Notes: a model not told the origin generated them from the letters alone. A stretch of 64,000 nucleotides of DNA from Calycina herbarum (GCA_001414485.1 LLEY01000186.1:51342-115341); one strand, 5' to 3'; counted from the first letter of the stretch, positions 11,539-24,112 are shown. A program made the numbers and translations.

Positions 11539-14192
11539 ATGGCAGCCAGGGTTGGCCATGGGCTTGCCAAAGTGCTCGGCATAAAGCTTCATTACCGCAA
11601 TGAGCTCAGTGAGGAAATTCGCCGTGGGGAGTCGGTATTCTCCTCCCAGACTGCCGGGACCTATGTGGAGGAGGAGCCAAGAAGTATTGAATGGGTGCAA
11701 GATACGATCCCAAGTGGTCCGGAATTGATCGAATATGGCAAATCACTCTTCCCATTTCTTCACTGGATTGGCTCCTACAATATTCAATGGCTCATTGGTG
11801 ATCTCGTTGCTGGTGAGTTTTCTCTGAGAAATTCGTAACCACCATGGCCACACCATGCTAATCGTTCAACAGGTATCACCATTGGTGCTGTGGTTGTTCC
11901 CCAAGGAATGGCATATGCTGTTCTCGCAGGATTGAAACCCCAATACGGTCTCTACTCTTCGTTCATGGGTGTACTTGTTTACTGGTTTTTCGCTACCTCC
12001 AAAGATATCACCATCGGTGTAAGTCCGCACTCATCACATCTCGAGTGACCTCTAACATCCTGTGTAGCCTGTCGCTGTCATGTCAACCTTGGTTGGCCAG
12101 ATTGTTGCTAGAGCAGCAAAAACCCACCCAAAATTGGAAGGCCATGTTCTAGCCTCATCTTTAGCTGTCATTGCTGGATGTATCATCACTGCCATCGGAC
12201 TTTTGCGTGTTGGATGGATTGTCGACTTGATTCCCTTGGTCTCCATCTCCGCTTTCATGACTGGATCTGCCATCAGCATTGCAGTTGGCCAGGTTCCAGC
12301 CTTGATGGGTATTGCTAAACCCGGTTTTGACCCCAGAGGTGTTACATACAAGGTCTTCATTGACACTCTAAGATACCTCCCAAGAACCAAACTGGACGCA
12401 GCAATGGGTCTCACTGCCTTAACGATGCTATACCTCATTAGATTCGCCTGCACTTTCATGGCCAAGAAGCAGCCACATCGCCAAAAGACATATTTCTTCA
12501 TTTCAACTCTTCGCACCGCCTTTGTTATTTTGCTATATACCATGATCAGTTGGTTGGTAAACCGCCACCATCGTGCGAAGCCTCTTTTCAAGATTCTCTT
12601 AACCGTCCCCCGAGGTTTGTACAACACTGCCACCCTTTTAAAGGACCCCTACTGACACCACCCAAGGATTCAAAGCTGCGGCCGTTCCAACAGTCAATTC
12701 CGAACTAATCAGCGTTTACGCTAGCGAGTTGCCAGCAACTATCATCGTTCTCTTGATTGAGCACATCGCCATCGCAAAGTCTTTCGGTCGTATCAACAAC
12801 TACATTATCAACCCCTCCCAGGAAATGGTTGCTATTGGCGTTACAAATATTCTCGGCCCTTTCCTAGGTGGTTACCCAGCAACTGGATCCTTCTCTCGAA
12901 CTGCTATTAAGTCCAAGGCCGGTGTAAGAACCCCATTCGCAGGTGTTATTACGGCTCTTGTTGTCCTTTTGGCAATTTATGCTCTGCCAGCTGTGTTCTT
13001 CTACATCCCAAGTGCTTCTCTATCTGCCGTTATCATTCATGCTGTTGGCGATCTGATTACTCCTCCAAACACTGTGTATCAATTCTGGCGTGTTTCGCCA
13101 TTAGAGGTCCCCATCTTCTTCGCAGGTGTGTTTGTCACCGTCTTCTCCAGTATTGAGAATGGTATCTACACTACTATCGCTGCATCGTTTGTCATTCTCA
13201 TTTTCAGAATTTGCAAAGCCAGAGGTCGATTCCTAGGTAAAGTCAAGGTTCACTCATTGTCTGATAACCGAATTATCGGAAACGATTCCCGACCTTTACT
13301 CTCTGGACCCAACAATGGTACATTTGCCAAATCTGGTGGCTCTCACGAGGATGCTTTGTCTCGAAACATCTTTCTTCCAATCGATCACGGTGACGGATCT
13401 AACCCGGATATCGAAGTCATGGAACCTGCCCCAGGTGTTTTCATTTATCGGTTCTCGGAAGGCTTCAACTACCCCAACGCCAACCATTACCTTGATCAAC
13501 TTACAGGCCATGTATTCGCAACAACCCGAAGAACAAATCCCAATGCATACAAGCGAAGAGGCGATCGACCATGGAATGACCCCGGACCAAGACGTGGTAA
13601 GACAGAAGCAGATCACTCCGACCGTCCCATCCTCAAAGCAATCATCCTCGATTTCAGCGCCGTCAACAATGTCGATATTACATCCGTCCAACAACTCATC
13701 GACGTCCGAAACCAACTTGATAAATACACCGCCCCATCTGTCGTCGATTGGCATTTCACCTCCCTCAACAACCGATGGACTAAACGTGCTTTGGTCAGTG
13801 CTGGATTTGGATACCCTACTGTTTCGCCTCAAGAAGGAGCAGTTCACCGCTGGAAACCAATCTTCTCCGTCTCCGAACTTGGTGGACCAGATTCCGCAGC
13901 TGAAATCGCAGAAATTACTGCCAACGAAAAGGAAATTGCCGAACGCCAACGCGAGTCTTCCAAACACGCTCACGCTGAGGGTATCAACCGTACTTCTCAG
14001 GAGAGTCTGTCAAGCTCGAGTGATATCAAGGGTGGAGCAAAGACCTCGATTAGACGTGCTGCTGTGGTCAATGGTTTGAACAGACCATTGTTCCATATCG
14101 ACCTTACTAGTGCTTTGCAGAGTGCGATTGCGAATGTGGAGGCAAGGCCACCTGTTGTTCTTCCAGGACACGATGAGCCAATTCCGGTATAA
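11539..14192 (+). CDS. SulP-family sulfate permease with STAS domain
   Basis: Four exons (11539-11812, 11873-12018, 12068-12614, 12667-14192) with introns of 60, 49 and 52 nt give 830 aa, a normal length for fungal high-affinity sulfate permeases of the SUL1/SUL2 type. The protein imports sulfate across the plasma membrane for sulfur assimilation. The SulP signature is clear: VVVPQGMAYA, then QYGLYSSF and a following TSKDITIGPVAVMS, with about ten to twelve hydrophobic segments up to residue ~520. A C-terminal STAS domain follows, with AIILDFSAVNNVDITSVQQL at about residues 648-667. The start MAARVGHGLAKVLGIKL resembles the family's conserved N-terminus; an in-frame ATG 183 nt upstream is less likely. 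A CACGTG element lies 85-90 bp upstream. Confidence 0.95.
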
Positions 14193-14699
14193 AGATTGAT
14201 AGATGGATGGAAAGAAGGGCTTTTCGCCGTATTTGTCATTTGAAATTCTCTCTTTTTTGAGATCTGGGTTTATGGGATAGAAATGATACCCACCGTTCTT
14301 TTTCGAATGTCATTTTATTCGCCTTCCTACTTGCTGGTTGGGGTGCAAAATTCGGTATTTTCGCGCGCCTTGCCTTGTGTTTACATACAGTACAGATGTT
14401 TTTCTTCGCTTCTTTTGTTAAATATTTTCCCATATTAGTTTGCCCTAGGGTGTGTAATCACTCTTTATGAGCCCTCATTGCAGAGAATGGTTAACAAGTC
14501 CCTTCACTCAAAGATTTCAGTTGATGCGTTAGTGATGCTACAGTACAATAACTCCTCCCCCCTTCCTCCGTTGCCTCCACCACATCTTAAACTTCCGACC
14601 ATCTTATCTGTCCCATGGGTTTTTTTGTTACTTTCCTACCTTCCATTTCTACCTTTTCTTCTTTCCCAAACATCCTCCAACTCGCTACTTTCGACTTGC
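14193..14699. other. Shared 3' intergenic region of two convergent genes
   Basis: 507 bases between the stop codons of the sulfate permease and the facing wall-protein gene. It should contain both 3' UTRs. I see no gene and no strong repeat. Confidence 0.6.
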
Positions 14700-15865
14700 T
14701 CATAGCACCATCCCAACACCCAACCCCAAACCCACCATCTCCAACACCATGCCACCCCATCCGAACCCCTTGATCGAGTTTCCTGCTCCCTTGAAATCGT
14801 TCGAATTCGTACTTCCACCCTTAACACCAGTCGTCGTCGAATTCGCTTTCCCGCTTCCACTTCCTGTCGCAGTCCCATTCCCACTTCCACCATTCCCCCC
14901 ACCCGTCGCACTCGCACCACTCGAAGTAGTGGCAGCAGCAGCGAATTTATCCAATATCATACTTGAGGAAGCGGGGACAGGGACGGATAGGGGACCAATT
15001 ACTGTTGCTGTTGTTGAGTAGAGGGTTGAGGATGTTAGGGTTGTTGCTAGAGATGTTGTGCTTGTTTTTGCGATTTGCTCTGAAGGGGAGGATGTGGATG
15101 TGGCGGCAGGTGAGAGGGAAAGGGTGGTTGTAGAAGAGGTGGATGGGATCGGTGAGAGAGAGAAGGAGAGGCGGGTTGCGCATGTAGAGGGGGATTCGCC
15201 CTGAAATTGTTAGTTTTTGATTTGTGAATCTGGTTCCTAGATTTGGGTGCGAGATGCGAGGTGTGAGGTGCGAGGAGGGATGGGATAAGAAGGGTATGAG
15301 TGACTTTGTGAGGGGGCCGAAGGGCGAGAATCGAGGGTAATGTGTGACGAGGTCGAAGTGAAGCGAGGGGAGGGAGAAGGAAGTGACTTACATTATGACA
15401 ACAGTACCCCTTGGTAAGCGCACAAAAATCCCCTGTTTTACAATACCCATTGTCTAATGGACAGCATGACTGTATTTCATTTCGTTAGCAATCAATTCAC
15501 ATTCGTCAATCCTATCTTCCCTCAACCACCAATTCAAATCGAATTTTTGGAAGCCCCCTCTTTACTTGATAATTTGAAACTGGAGGTAAAAGAGAGGAGA
15601 AAGGAAAGAAAAGACTCACCTCCCCCTTGGTAGGATCATAACAATACCTACTTACTCCTTCCTCCCCACAAGTTATTGACCCCCCTCCATAGGTAGCTTG
15701 ACAACTCTCGTATTGGCGTCTCAATTTTGGATTTGGCGTTGGACCCAAAGCGAGTGATCTTTGATTATTCGGGTTTGTGATGGGGGAGAAGAGTGTGTTT
15801 GTTGAGGCGGTGATTAAGGGTGTGAGTGTGAGGAGGAGAACGAGAGGTAGAGTTGGATTTCTCAT
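14700..15865 (-). CDS. Cysteine-rich secreted, GPI-type cell-surface protein
   Basis: Three exons (15865-15620, 15469-15392, 15200-14700) with introns of 150 and 191 nt, both with good branch sites, give 274 aa. A signal peptide covers about residues 1-21 (MRNPTLPLVLLLTLTPLITA). A compact cysteine module follows at about residues 50-115, with ten cysteines including two CC pairs (SCCPLDNGYC, GYCCHN). The rest is a long Ser/Thr/Gly-rich stalk, suited to O-glycosylation. The end is hydrophobic (MVLEMVGLGLGVGMVL), as in GPI-anchored proteins. The small middle exon carries six cysteines and is easily missed. I do not recognise a named family; similar modules occur in many fungal wall and surface proteins. 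Confidence 0.85.
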
Positions 15866-16821
15866 GGTGATGGTTTGGGAAGGTTGCTGAGAAAAGTGCT
15901 TTAGGGGAAATAGGGGGAGGTGAGAGATGTATTGATGGCTCTGATTGGAAATCGTGATGGCGAGAGGTGTGGTGAAGGAGTGTGGGTGAAGTTGGTGGAG
16001 TGGAAGGAGGGTGAAGAAATTTCCTGACTTGCAGTCTTCCCAATGGAAAGAGAGTTTATCTTATATCCAAGTTTGCCATCGGAAGGGAGTTTCCCTTTCA
16101 AACGACGGACAATGCATTTGGTGCTCCATAATCGTTCCTCCTGAATCCATGTGGGATGGGAGGATAGATGGTGACGAGGAATGTAGTAGATATAATGGCA
16201 ATATCAGTAAAAAGGGCTGACAAAATATTGCGATTGAGTCACAATAGTAACGGCAAATTTGGAAAGGGATAGAATTTGGGATGGGGGATGAGATGACCCT
16301 AGATATTGAAATCCTTGCTTCGCTTAGCGATAAGGGGTTCGGTTTTCGAAGGGTGGGAGTCTGAGGATGCATAAAGGATTACAAATATTGTTTCAGTAAA
16401 ACCAGAGGTGTTTTTACGAGGGACATTCATTGATGTTACGGTATTGATAAGAAACGAACTTATATGGTGGGCGTTGGGAAGGGAAGTGTGATTCGAGGTC
16501 ACCTGATACCTATTTATTACTTTTGCGCTTTGAGTTTGAGGCAAAGGAAGGAGTATAACCCTTTAGATCCATATATGTAATTAACGTACTCTCCTTTCTC
16601 AGCCAATCTAGTGTAAGAAAATTTAGAGAGATTGTTGAGATATATCACATGTCGTGGGTTAGCTAGGACGTTCAGTCTTAAATTTATGCACAGCTATATA
16701 TTGACATTGCGGCTTGTGTCATTTAACTATTTTTCTCTGGGTCCTCATAATAGATAATAAGAAGGGATGTCATTCTACTTGGAGTCAGAAATGTAGTTAT
16801 GATCCGTAGTGTAAGAATTGT

Positions 16822-16955
16822 GGTCATTGCTCTCCGGCACTATCCTACCTTATTATACGAGATACTCTCAGGTAACCATAGCTATTAATCGAAAGGGTCT
16901 AGGAGAATTAAGAAATGGAGTTTCTTATTCTTCTAAACCGTTTCGATTAATTAGA
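16822..16955. repeat. Dispersed hairpin repeat, copy 1
   Basis: About 134 bp, collinear without gaps with 19313-19446 at roughly 60% identity by eye. The shared start is TTCATTGCTCTCCGG or close to it. The right part (about 16885-16950) forms an imperfect ~30-bp inverted repeat from TTAATCGAAA to TTTCGATTAA. This resembles a short non-autonomous element; no target duplication is clear. Confidence 0.5.
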
Positions 16956-17307
16956 TAAAATTCTTCTAACTATTTAGCACAATGCTTACACATGTAGATG
17001 CCGGAAAGCAATGCCCATCTCTCTTACTCTTCAGACTCCTCAATCGCCGCGAAGGAAGCCATCTTTGGGGCATACAGCGAAAAAGAACTATAACATGAGA
17101 TAGTCCCGGGGTCTTTAGAAGACCCAATTGATTAGTCACTCACCTCTCAAGACCTCGTATATATATTATTTCTTCTTACATTCCGCCTATTCCCCCCGTC
17201 CCTCTCCATATCCATCACTCTCGAAAGCTTTGAAAAGATATATAGACATGCAGTTTAAGTAGCACCAAAACTTTCCCTTCTCAAGCTGCCTACACCAGGT
17301 CCCTCCC

Positions 17308-17342
17308 ATACCAAGACGTCGATTTATTCGACGTCTTGGTAT
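17308..17342. repeat. Perfect 15-bp inverted repeat with 5-nt loop
   Basis: The arm ATACCAAGACGTCGA (17308-17322), a TTTAT loop and its exact reverse complement (17328-17342) make a strong hairpin in AT-rich DNA. Each arm contains a GACGTC palindrome. It lies in no gene I can support. Confidence 0.75.
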
Positions 17343-19029
17343 CAGCATGGCAATACTCCTAGTATTCTTTTGAGAGGCGAAACGACTGGAATCTAATCCT
17401 CCATGGTAACAGGTTTGAGATCGACTCCGTGGACAACTTTGGAGAGCTGTATGGCTTCTTTAGCTGACTCTTTTAATGAGCCATTTCTAGGTTCCGAGGC
17501 CGAGAAGAACCTTTAGAATCTCCTTGATTATATTGGCCCTGGTGTCTCTTTGGGGCTCCCTTAAGACCTTTGACAGGTCCCTCCGAGTCTTGATCCGTCC
17601 CTCAAGTTTCTCAGAATGTCATTTCGATATCCATGATTTTGGCCCTTTTCTAGCTTCAAGCGTGAAAAGGAGTATCGAAATTTCCTAGAAAACACACAAG
17701 AACCAAGTTCTTCTATCAAAGGTATTGTCGTCACTTTTGTATAGTATTAACTATTTATTTCTTTGTTACGACTACATACCACCCGCCGGAACAGTACCCC
17801 GAGTTTATTTACATAATCCTCTTTGTTCCTTGTTTTTTCAGCTTGTATAAAACTCAAAAATTGTTTTCTTTGCTACTTCCCCAGTTGCGATGACAAACCA
17901 CTTCTTTTTTGTTGCCATCGTTTCATTCTAATATTCAGCTTAGAGATAATACGGCGAATTGCTTTATTGCATCAATATTCACAATGCCGCCTATTAATTA
18001 CGCCCAGTGTTATAGCCCCTTGTATACTCCGGTTCCTATTAGATTTCCCACGCTTGTACCAGGAGAAAATAAAGGCGACAAAGAGAAATTAGCTGCGCAG
18101 ATGGGAACATTTAGATGGTCAACACAAGAATTTATTGAGTAGGCGTTCTCTAAGTTTGTTTTTCCTCTTTGAGGTTGTTTCAAGAGCATTGAGACTTCAT
18201 CTTCTCCTCAGACTACTCATTTTCTCCTTAATTTCCTCAAATATACCTCTATAGATAGCAAGACTAATTCCGAATTAATAAATAGCTGTAAGAATTTGAG
18301 AACTACGCGATTCGTATTATTATTTTAATCTAATTTGACGTTTACAGTGGGCATTCATAGCGTCAGAAACTTTAAACCTGCAACGCTCGGGAACCCCATA
18401 GGGCCCCTTTTCCAGAAAGAAAACTGGCACACTAAGGAAACCCTTGGAGAGCTAAAAGGTTTTTAATACTACAAAGATCCCCGACAAGAGTTACCCTCTA
18501 TGAACGATGCTTGGCCCTTGCCTTAGTGAGTACCTAGTCTCTCTGAGTAAAAAGTCTCTTTTGGGTAAATCCTAGAGCTGAGACATTATTCCTTCTCGAA
18601 ATTCCTACAACTGTCCCTGAGACTCTTACAAACTCTACTCCTTAAATATTCCTGACAAAGTATACTTATTCCGAGGTCCTGTAGTGAGGGCAACTGGGAA
18701 GTTAACAATCCAGAGGTTTGGAAAGTTTTAGAGCCAAGTCTACGACTTGCAGAAAGGATGTTGATGAGTTCACCGACACTACAATATGTAGGCTAAAACA
18801 TTTTTCTCTTATTTCCTTCGAAGCTAAAACAAAGATAACTAGAACGTCTTATGGGAGGCGAAATCGAAGTAGCCGACGTGGAGTTACTTAGAGACGATTA
18901 TAAGGGAGATACCTGTTTCACCATACTGACCTCAAAACCGACCCTGTCACTCTAGAAGAAGAGATTAAAAAGAAGCGTGATGGTCACATATCGGACCTTA
19001 TTAATAAGTACAACACAAAGTTTGGCTTT

Positions 19030-21422
19030 ATGAACAGAAATGAGGACCCCCTCACCTATGATAAAAGCAACACATCGGCTCATAGTGCCTATGCATTAAC
19101 TATTGCACTATGTAAAAAGGTGCCCAAAGAGGAGAAACGCACGCGGGCCCTTGGAAAAGTTACAATCTGGCTCAATGTGGACACACTTGAAGTGGGTATT
19201 CTCCGGGTCATTTTTCTCCTTCCTCAGGTCCGGGTCTTTCCCCTCAGACAACTCAGTTCCCCCTTTCCTAACCCTGTTTCCTTCTCATTCTCTTCAAACA
19301 TAAGCGAAGTGTTCATTGCTCTCCGGTACCCTTCCATTTTATTATGCAACTATTCCGACACAATTGTAAACATTGTTCCAGAGAATTTCGGAGAATCAAG
19401 AGACCAGCCTTTCAATTCTCCAAGACCTTCTCGAACAATGATCTCCATCAAATTAAATTGTTTCAAGCAATTTGAAGCTTACTCATAAACAGCGTCTCTT
19501 TTACAATAAACCACAGATATTACCTGAAATGGAGACCTTTGGCGTCCAATTTTCCGTGGCAGGAACACTTGTTCACGAAGGTAGGTTCTCCCCTCGTTTC
19601 GTTTCAGGGAGGTTAAGACTTCTCTTTTCTCCCAAGACATCCTTTTACCCTTCGACACTCCGAATGATTGGCATAAATGGAAATTGCTGACTCGGACATT
19701 TTACGCAGTCATGCATGCATTGTTCCTGTCGATGTGTGAACAATTAAGGCTTGACGAGAGTACAGAGGTATCTTGTTACTTACAAGGTATGCCCGTTGCC
19801 AAACGTGGGCATGAATGGGCATCTGCAGTAAGTTCATATCCTCTGACCTTACCAATACAGCTATGAGAACGACGCTGACAATTCTAAAAAGTTTTAGGTT
19901 CTGGGGGTGACGAACCAATTTTCCCTAGAACCAAAAGTAATGGTAAAAGAGGATACTTTGGGTGGATGGGATATAGTTGGCCATACCTGTATGTAAACTT
20001 TTCCCCTTGTTCCCTTGTTTAAAGTCCCTCTATGAGTGACCACGTGCAAGTTTTATCCTTCCTGACTGCTCTCGGCTCCTGGGTCAATGATAAAAACGTA
20101 TGCTAATTTGTTGCAGTGGGTTTCCCGAGCTTCAGCTGTGGAACAAAAACTTACTTGCAAGCCCGCCCCTCCCCACGGAAACAGAATGGTCATTTTATAC
20201 CGTTGATATGTTAGAAGGATTACAACAAGAGGGATTTTGGGTTAGTAACTATAGAAAACTTCACTATCAATTTGCTGATACTATTTCCAGGAGATCGGAG
20301 TAAGAAAATATGGACTGAAGGCTTTTTTTATGTCCACCTCTGCTGTGAGATTTGTAAGGAAAACTTATATGACGAAAGATTCTAAAGGAGAAGACAATGT
20401 GGCCAATGATCGAAAACGCTACTATAGGTACAACAAGTCGGCTTTCCAGGAATTCATCAACGAGGTCAAGCAGAATCTCTACGAATTGAACATGAAATAT
20501 GCGGCACTTTCCGCTGAAGAAAGAGGAATTGCTCGCTGGTTTGATGATTTCCTTAAGAGAACTATCGCATTAGACGCATTTTGGAACGCGCAACATAGAG
20601 AACTAAAGCGAGAACTCCTAGCAATTACGAGGGGGGATAGCGACCACGTCATGGGCCCGTTAACGGCTGCGATAAGAGCTCATGATAAATCCGTTATGTA
20701 AGTCCAAAGACCCGTGGCAATTTCTGTTGTTTTAGAACTCTAGAATCTTTCTCAAAGATGTAACTTCACTCCAATAACTTGGGATTAGTTCTATTGTAAA
20801 TTTCGAGTCGTCGGAAGTCAACATAATCCCCAATTTCCTACCTCAGCGCGAAACTCTACTAGTCTGGAACCAAGGCACGAGAGTCTTTCTTCGACAATTT
20901 CTCAACAAGCTACTTTCCGAAAATAAGGAATCTGTTGAGGTTGAGGACCTCCTCTTGTGCCTAGAAGACTCCCGAATGCTTCTAGTACAGCCGACAGAGA
21001 CTGAAGCGGGTCAGATGAAGGAACTCAAAGTAGCCTTCGAGGAAGCTATCTCGGGAGACCTCGTTGGCTCTCGTCTTGACGAATTACTGAGTGATAACCG
21101 AATCAGTGAATTTGAACGCTGCTGCGCCGTTATTATTGGTTGTGGGATCTCATCAGAACCTTCATCAAAATTAGTAGATAAAATTAGTGAAGCATATGAT
21201 GATCTGGACAGATTAGGTGGGCAACATGCTCCGGAGTCATGCCCTCTAGCGTGGAAAAATTTAATTGGAAAATGGCTTCGGTTGGCCCAAAGAGTGAGGA
21301 AAAGGGTTAAGCGACGACCCGAGGAGCGTTCAAATGCCCAGTCAACGCTAGGAGTCATTTTTCCTAGCGTGGAAAGTTACACAACTACTCTGAGTGACTC
21401 TGAGACCAGTGAGTCCGAATAG
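19030..21422 (+). CDS. Putative zinc-metallopeptidase-like protein, HExxH formed by splicing
   Basis: Seven exons close in phase: 19030-19191, 19517-19580, 19709-19786, 19898-19988, 20117-20240, 20291-20697 and 20789-21422, giving 519 aa from this Met. The frame is open about 125 nt further upstream (EEEIKKKRDGHISDLINKY), so the true start may lie in an unresolved upstream exon. The exon 2/exon 3 junction creates GTLVHE|VMHAL, a HExxH zinc-binding motif, with the intron in the codon after the glutamate. Upstream KVTIWLNVDTLE and downstream FGWMGYSWPYLGFPELQLW recall uncharacterised fungal zincin-like proteins. The third zinc ligand is not identified. The C-terminal half is charged and ends Ser/Glu-rich (SDSETSESE). 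Intron 1 (325 nt) contains the second copy of the hairpin repeat; its boundaries are the least certain. Confidence 0.75.
19313..19446. repeat. Dispersed hairpin repeat, copy 2, inside an intron
   Basis: It aligns collinearly with 16822-16955 over about 134 bp and is also self-complementary (GGAGAATC around 19392 against ATTCTCC around 19426). It lies wholly inside the long first intron of the HExxH gene, which would explain why that intron is 325 nt while the others are 50-128 nt. Confidence 0.5.
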
Positions 21423-23344
21423 AATCAATAGAATCATTTTCTCTTTATTTTCTTCGACTTATCTACATATAGTCTTATTGACCTGTCAGTTGAACCATGC
21501 ACACGCTTGAATTCTATACTAGTACCTCAAAGGTTAGCTTTTACTATCCAAGTATAGGCCAAATCGGTCTTACTTTGAATTCTCGGAGTAACTCGGAGAA
21601 GAGTAGAGTACTGCCCTACACTCTACTCATTCATTTCTCAAGCTGCTGTTTCCCAGTCCAGGAATACTAGTGCGTAGAGCTTGTGGAAGTTTTTGTTTTT
21701 TGTGGCTTCTATAGACGAATGGATCACTCTCCAAGTCTACCAAAATAATCATAACACTATATATGTGGGGCTTACCCTTGGAGTGTCTTTTGCTATGAAA
21801 AGATGTTTTGCTTAGACAACGACGAGGAAGTAGAAGTAGAAGTAAAAAAAGCATTCATGCTTTGGACATGCCTTTACTTTCACCCCCTCTTAATTTGCCA
21901 TTGATTTCTCAGTCGCTTTAACCGGCAAGTCCTTTAACAATGAAACTTCATTATCTACTCATTTCCGCTGTATACTTGGAGTACAAGGTACAGAGATCTT
22001 AACCTGGTCAGGTTAAGCTATACATAAATTGCCACCACAAATTCTGCGCTCAATCATGAGGTCCACAAACAGAGAAAGAGAATTGGGCAAAAGTAAGAGC
22101 AAATAGAAAAAATTGTTTTTAACCCTTCTCACTCTTCTTCTACCAAACACCTAAAAAATCCTAACTATCAAAAATGAAAATGAAAATAACACACCAAAAT
22201 TAAATATCGAAAATCTTACAACACGAACGAATAATATCGTTGACCACAACCAGCTACTAAACCAGCGCAATCCAGCAAAAGGATTCTCAACATAAAGATG
22301 GACTTTGGAAACCTTCAAAAAGACCAGGAAGTTCCGATTTTCCGAGCGATGACTTTTCGCAACTTCGCAAAAGAACATAACTTTTGGAGCGACCGAGGAC
22401 CCATAAGGGCGCTCACCCTTTAGAGCAGAAGACCTTTCAGAGATCTTGTGTTCTGTCCTAAGATCGTGAAGACGACAAAACAAAGACTAAGTAGGGAGAT
22501 TGAAACTGGGCCGCCATGGCGTTTCAATCGTGAAAACAGTCTCAAAATGCAAGATATGATGAGAGGAGCTTTGCAGAACTTGGGCGGGAAAGTATGTTTT
22601 GAAAGAGAATACTCCTCTCGAGAATTCGCACCAGAATACCTGGACAACCAGCCTTTCTACAGTTTTGGACTTCCCGGTTGTCACCACTTCTACCCGAAAG
22701 ACTTGCTCCCTCTCAAAAGATTCCCCAAAGCTCAGAAGAGAAAATTATAAGAGGTGGCGCAGGAGACAGTGAGTAGCGCCTATCAATACAATGCGTCTCT
22801 GGCTATAGCAAGTTTTGCAATAATTGATTGTGGCAGTCAGGGCTAGAGTGCATTTAAAAACGAAATAAGCGATGATTTTCAACCTATTCCAATAAAACCG
22901 ATTTCGATAAAAAAGCGAAATGAAATGAACTTTATTGAGATACTGAACAATTATGAATGAAAAGGAGAAGCAAAGCATTGATGGATAGCAGATAAGTGGT
23001 TGCTTTTGACGTAAATAAAGTCAATGCAATTGACCAATGATCATCCAAACCAGGAAAGCCACAATCTTGCAAGAGAAAGGGCATTAGATGTAACTTCTTG
23101 ATTGCTATAAACCGCACCAAAACCAAAAAAAAGAACCTGAAATATCTAATCACTGTTTTCGATCATCTATTCCTTTCCAAATCAAAATCGCCTTTTTTGC
23201 CCCATTTCCTACCCTAGCCAAAAAGAAATGGGAAGAAGAAAGTAGCCACATCGTTGTGATCTCAAGATCTGGTATCCAACGCCCATGCAAACTCCATGAA
23301 TATCAATTTCGTTCCCCCTCCGTATCCATCCCCCATCCATCCCC
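21423..23344. other. 1.9-kb intergenic region, no gene supported
   Basis: Open frames up to about 110 codons occur on both strands (for example 22448-22750 plus), but they overlap in conflicting frames and show no domain, signal or splice structure. The interval probably contains the 3' ends of the two flanking, converging genes. Confidence 0.45.
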
Positions 23345-24112
23345 TCACATGAACATCTTGGCCATCTTCATCGCCGACCCAATTCCACCCATGGCTCCTA
23401 CCACATTGCTAACACCCCCCATCGAGTTCATGGCACCGCCCATACCACCCATGCCACCCAGCGGTCCCTCGCCATGAACACTGGTTCTTTCGTACTGCAT
23501 GTTCCCTCGAGGATCTCTTCCAACACCCTTGGGTGGACCACCCATCATCTTCTCAATGCCATGTGGCATTCGAATTCCAAACTTGTGCAACAATCCCGTC
23601 AATGCTCCACCGGTAATCAGTGGCATTATGACTAGCATAAAAACCTTCATGGGATTGCGCTTCATGTAGTAGATGAGATCGCGGAGGAGGCGTCGAAGTT
23701 TGGAATAGGCACGTTTCATGAATCCACCGCGAGGACTACGTTTGTAGTGTGAGGAAGAGCGACTGGCACCACCAAAACCGCCTATTTTTTCGTTAGCATA
23801 AGTCTAGTTCACGTTGTACCATTCGGAAGTCATACCAAAGAAGCTAGACCTCGAGGAATTGTGCTTGTCATAATTACCCCCAAAGAGCGAACTCTTGGAG
23901 GAGTTATGTTTATGATGATCACCGCCTCCGAAAATTGAAGTCCTGGAGGAATTGTGTTTGTGGTGGTCGCTACTTCCGAAAATCGAGCCGGAGGATCGGT
24001 GTCGACTGCTACTCCGGTGGTGTTTGTCGCGCGAATGTGAGCGATGGTGTTTGGAGGACGAAGCACCTGGTGCCCAGTCCCCTAAAGTGGAACCGCCATC
24101 AAACCAACCCAT
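23345..24112 (-). CDS. Small Ser/His-rich repeat protein with C-terminal hydrophobic segment
   Basis: Two exons (24112-23836, 23781-23345) joined across a 54-nt GTATGA...GCTAAC...TAG intron give 237 aa. The N-terminus MGWFDGGSTLGDWAPG leads into a His/Ser/Arg-rich region. Residues about 46-93 are three near-identical units of 15-16 residues built on DHHKHNSSRTSIFGG. The second exon has a basic stretch (KRAYSKLRRLLRDLIYYMKR), a hydrophobic segment (VFMLVIMPLITGGALTGLL, about residues 150-168) and a Gly/Met-rich tail (GGMGGMGGAMNSMGG). I do not recognise the family. It may be a single-pass or membrane-associated protein. It is divergently arranged with the next gene, 465 bp apart. Confidence 0.8.

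Larger units (their letters stand above)
15866..19029. other. 3.2-kb AT-rich region with hairpins and coding remnants
   Basis: No complete gene. It contains a dispersed hairpin repeat (16822-16955), a perfect 15-bp hairpin (17308-17342) and short stretches that look like decayed coding sequence, for example minus strand about 17490-17620. From about 18905 the plus frame opens into the next gene without an obvious start codon. Confidence 0.5.

Noticed and set aside
12052..12633. 193-codon minus-strand open frame
   Set aside because: It lies opposite the transmembrane-coding exon of the sulfate permease and has no domain or splice support; it is a shadow.
17490..17620. Minus-strand coding-like stretch (EGRIKTRRDLSKVLRE)
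   Set aside because: It reads like part of a protein but is flanked by stops and matches no family I know. It is probably a decayed remnant, too short to annotate.
22448..22750. 100-codon plus-strand open frame
   Set aside because: Overlaps open frames on the other strand, with no homology-like pattern or gene structure.
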